Part shown: positions 61,756 through 64,000 of the stretch, piece after piece
How positions within the stretch are numbered: the stretch's first letter is position 1
How the letters are laid out: every line of letters begins with the position of its first letter
Source: Georgenia thermotolerans
GTDB taxonomy: Bacteria > Actinomycetota > Actinomycetes > Actinomycetales > Actinomycetaceae
NCBI RefSeq assembly: GCF_009193185.1
Contig: NZ_VUKF01000025.1
Location: forward strand, 1 to 64,000
Direction: 5' to 3'
Length of the DNA stretch: 64,000 nucleotides
Notes under the pieces: model-generated
Seen by the model: the letters and a program-made list of their open reading frames with translations, nothing else
What the model was told of the DNA's origin: nothing
The model's database searches: none
Program-made: the position numbers and the translations under genes

Positions 61756-62231
61756 AATGCTTCCTCCTGGTCGCGGCGCCTGGACCGCGGGGGCCCGGGC
61801 CGGGTGTCGCTGGCCACTGGTCATCCTACGGGCGCCCCGTCTCACGGACGAGGCACCTTCCACGGGTATAACGGGACAAACCCGGTCCGTGTTCCGCCGG
61901 GTCCGGGGCGGCTCAGTCCGCCCGGGTCCGGGGCGGATCAGTCCGCCCGGGTCCGGGGCGGCTCGGTCCGCCGGCTCCGGGGCGGTTCGATCCGCCGGCC
62001 CGCGCTCGCCGTCGTCGACGCCTGGCCGCCTTCTCATCCCTGGGGAGGATGTCCTCCCCACGACGGCGGAGCCCCGGCGCCGCCGACAATCACCCCTGCC
62101 GCTGATCCGCCGCCGTCCCGCCGGGCCCTAGCGTGGGGAACGCCGGCGGGCAGCCCCGCCGGCAGCGCCGACACCGTCGGTGCCCTCGGGCGGCCACGCC
62201 CGCCCCGGCCAGACGAGAGAGAGACCAGAGG
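61756..62231. other. Divergent intergenic region with a minisatellite
   Basis: 476 nt without a gene, holding the promoters of the BI-1 and ABC genes and the 25-nt tandem repeats at 61897-61995. Confidence 0.6.
61897..61995. repeat. 25-nt tandem repeat, about four copies
   Basis: Unit begins CCGGGTCCGGGGCGG and ends CAGTCCGC. Copies at 61897, 61922 and 61947 differ by one or two bases; a fourth from about 61972 is more diverged. A 25-nt period does not preserve a reading frame, so it is noncoding. Confidence 0.85.
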
Positions 62232-63164
62232 ATGATCGAGGCGCACGACCTCACCAAGCGCTACGGCCCGAAGACCGCCGTGGACGGCATCAGCTTCACC
62301 GTCGAGCCCGGCAGCGTCACCGGCTTCCTCGGCCCCAACGGGGCCGGCAAGTCCACCACCATGCGGATGATCATGGGCCTGGACCGGCCCACGTCCGGGC
62401 AGGTGACCGTCAACGGCAAGCCGTACACCCAGCACCGCTCCCCGCTCAGCCAAGTCGGGGCCCTCCTCGACGCCAAGGCCGCCCACCCGGGCCGCTCGGC
62501 CCGCTCCCACCTGCGGACCATGGCCGCCACGCACGGCATCTCCACCAAGCGGGTCGACGAGGTCATCGACATGACCGGCCTCACCGCGGTCGCCGGCAAG
62601 CGGGTCGGCGGGTTCTCCCTCGGCATGGGCCAGCGCCTGGGCATCGCCGCCGCACTCCTGGGCGACCCGAAGACCCTCATCCTCGACGAGCCGGTCAACG
62701 GCCTCGACCCCGAGGGCGTCAAGTGGGTCCGCAACCTCGTGCGCTACCTGGCCGGCGAGGGCCGCACCGTCTTCCTCTCCTCCCACCTCATGAGCGAGAT
62801 GGCCCAGACCGCCGACCAGCTCCTGGTCATCGGCCGGGGCCGCATCATCGCGGCCGGCCCGGTGCAGGACATCATCGACGGCGTCAGCGCCACCACCGTG
62901 CGGGTGCGCTCCCCGCGCGCCACCGACCTCGCCGCCCTCGTCCAGGCCGCCGGCGCCGTCGTCAGCTCGACCGAGGCCGGCACGCTGGACCTGCGCGGCA
63001 TCACCGCCGAGCGGGTCGGCGAGACCGCCGCGGCGCACGGCATCGTCCTGCACGAGCTCACCCCCCAGCGCGCCAGCCTGGAGGAGGCCTACATGACCCT
63101 GACCCAGGAGGCGGTCGAGTACCGCTCCGAGACCACCCCCGCCGTGATGGAGCAGACCCGATGA
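62232..63164 (+). CDS. ABC transporter ATPase, antibiotic/daunorubicin export type
   Basis: 310 aa. Walker A GFLGPNGAGKSTTMRMIMGL, signature FSLGMGQRLGIAAALLGDPK, Walker B LILDEPVNGLDPEGVKWVRN and the switch His in VFLSSHLMSEM identify a CcmA/DrrA-like exporter ATPase. The C-terminal 90 residues include the usual DrrA tail (SLEEAYMTLTQEAVEYRSET). ATG 62232 overlaps an AGAGG site. Coupled to the permease gene by ATGA. Confidence 0.94.
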   Translation: MIEAHDLTKRYGPKTAVDGISFTVEPGSVTGFLGPNGAGKSTTMRMIMGLDRPTSGQVTVNGKPYTQHRSPLSQVGALLDAKAAHPGRSARSHLRTMAATHGISTKRVDEVIDMTGLTAVAGKRVGGFSLGMGQRLGIAAALLGDPKTLILDEPVNGLDPEGVKWVRNLVRYLAGEGRTVFLSSHLMSEMAQTADQLLVIGRGRIIAAGPVQDIIDGVSATTVRVRSPRATDLAALVQAAGAVVSSTEAGTLDLRGITAERVGETAAAHGIVLHELTPQRASLEEAYMTLTQEAVEYRSETTPAVMEQTR

Positions 63165-64000
63165 GCACTGCCACCGCCGCCCCCGCCACCCGCGGCCGCG
63201 CCGCCGCGCCGGCCCCGGTCCACGCCCGCCTCACCTTCCCCGGCGTCATGCGCGGGGAGTGGATCAAGCTCCTCTCGCTGCGCTCCACCTGGTGGACCCT
63301 CGGCATCACCGTCGCCCTCATGGCGCTGATCGGGCTGGCCGGAGCCGCCTCCCTCGGCATGATGGCGGAGGACCCCCAGGGCGCGGGGATGCTCGAGACG
63401 ATGCACGGTGCCGAGCTCGCCACCAGCGGCTACCAGTTCGGCATGGTGACCGTGGCGGTCCTCGGCGCCCTGCTCATCACTGGGGAGTACTCCACCGGGA
63501 TGATCCGCTCGACCCTCGCCGCCGTCCCGGCCCGGCTGCCGGTGCTCGCCGCCAAGGCGATCGCGCTGACCGTGCTGACCGTCGTCGTCAGCGTCGTCGG
63601 CCTGGCGCTGTCCTTCCTCGTCACCGCCCCGTTCCTCGCCGACTACGACCTCGTGCCGGCGCTCGACGACAGCCAGACCTGGCAGGTCTTCGGCGGCACG
63701 GTGTTCTTCCTCGTCGCCTCCTCCCTGTTCGCCCTGGGCGTGGGCACGCTCCTGCGCAGCACCGCCGGCGCCATCACCGGCTCGCTGGTGATCCTGTTCC
63801 TCCTCCCGGTGATCCTGCAGTTCATCCAGATCGACTGGGTCCAGGACATCGTCAGCTTCCTGCCGATGCCGGCGGCCAACGGGTTCCTCTCCGTCAGCGA
63901 CACCTTCGGCAGCAACGACCTGCTCTCCCCGTGGCAGGCCGTCGCCGTGGTCGCCGCGTACCCGGTCGTCACGCTGGCCGCCGCCGCGGTGGTGCTGCGC
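63161..64000 (+). CDS. ABC-2 type transporter permease (partial at window end)
   Basis: 280 aa visible, no stop. After a cytoplasmic start, FPGVMRGEWIKLLSLRSTWW and THE helices (TLGITVALMALIGLAGAASL; FGMVTVAVLGALLITGEYST; GMIRSTLAAVPARLPVLAAK) follow the ABC-2 permease layout with the GEYxxGxIR motif. It forms the membrane part of the exporter whose ATPase is encoded just upstream. Confidence 0.9.
   Translation, partial: MSTATAAPATRGRAAAPAPVHARLTFPGVMRGEWIKLLSLRSTWWTLGITVALMALIGLAGAASLGMMAEDPQGAGMLETMHGAELATSGYQFGMVTVAVLGALLITGEYSTGMIRSTLAAVPARLPVLAAKAIALTVLTVVVSVVGLALSFLVTAPFLADYDLVPALDDSQTWQVFGGTVFFLVASSLFALGVGTLLRSTAGAITGSLVILFLLPVILQFIQIDWVQDIVSFLPMPAANGFLSVSDTFGSNDLLSPWQAVAVVAAYPVVTLAAAAVVLR

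Overview
The window is high-GC DNA of actinobacterial type. The mycothiol S-conjugate amidase gene (mca) and the DUF3151 and DUF4307 proteins point to Actinobacteria, probably Micrococcales; the genus cannot be fixed from sequence reading alone. From about 34 kb to 55 kb the gene content (ychF, rmuC, ispH, DUF3151, xseA, xseB, phoH2, a short-chain Z-prenyl transferase, trhA/hemolysin III, mca, DUF4307, greA) follows the conserved block known from Mycobacterium tuberculosis Rv1080c-Rv1112. A sugar ABC operon, a carbonic anhydrase, an FAD oxidoreductase and PPK2 are interspersed.

Layout. 0-11.3 kb: the end of a membrane protein, then two complete peptide-type (family 5) ABC importers on the minus strand. 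Each has an OppB-like and an OppC-like permease, a double-ATPase fusion and a lipoprotein binding protein; the second set is punctuated by two strong hairpin terminators. 11.6-20.7 kb: a broken GNAT gene, GerW-like protein, nitrilase-fold hydrolase, YidD-like protein, VOC and DinB proteins, a CMD-family protein, a three-domain glutaminase beside a decayed AGCS (glutamine/alanine) symporter, and a PAP2 phosphatase convergent with a diacylglycerol-kinase-like lipid kinase.

20.95-33.59 kb: an integrated mobilizable element. It is bounded by a 23-bp direct repeat (one mismatch) that is the last codons of ychF; the intact ychF lies on the right and a displaced copy of its 3' end on the left. A second pair of repeats, likely integrase arm sites, lies just inside both ends. 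The element carries a tyrosine integrase, an excisionase-like HTH protein, a divergent XRE regulator with a palindromic operator candidate, and a MobF relaxase-helicase, but no type IV secretion genes. Its cargo is (a) a degenerate ImmA/IrrE-like protein overlapping a PIN-fold protein, (b) a PLD-like plus EVE/PUA-like protein, (c) a frameshifted small membrane protein, and (d) a two-gene operon of a HEPN-motif (RNDAAH) protein and a 785-aa protein with a zinc ribbon and a PD-(D/E)xK nuclease core. Operon (d) is the best candidate for an undescribed defence system.

33.6-64 kb: core chromosome. After rmuC, ispH, xseAB and a PfkB kinase comes a carbohydrate ABC operon (binding protein, two permeases, MsmK/UgpC-type ATPase), then carbonic anhydrase and FAD oxidoreductase, PIN-PhoH (PhoH2), prenyl transferase, TrhA, PPK2, Mca, GreA, threonine ammonia-lyase with an AI-2E-family permease, MsrA, an amidohydrolase, an FKBP isomerase, a Bax-inhibitor-1 family protein, and an ABC exporter cut by the window end. 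Convergent gene pairs are repeatedly separated by perfect GC-rich hairpins. No rRNA, tRNA or CRISPR array was recognised.
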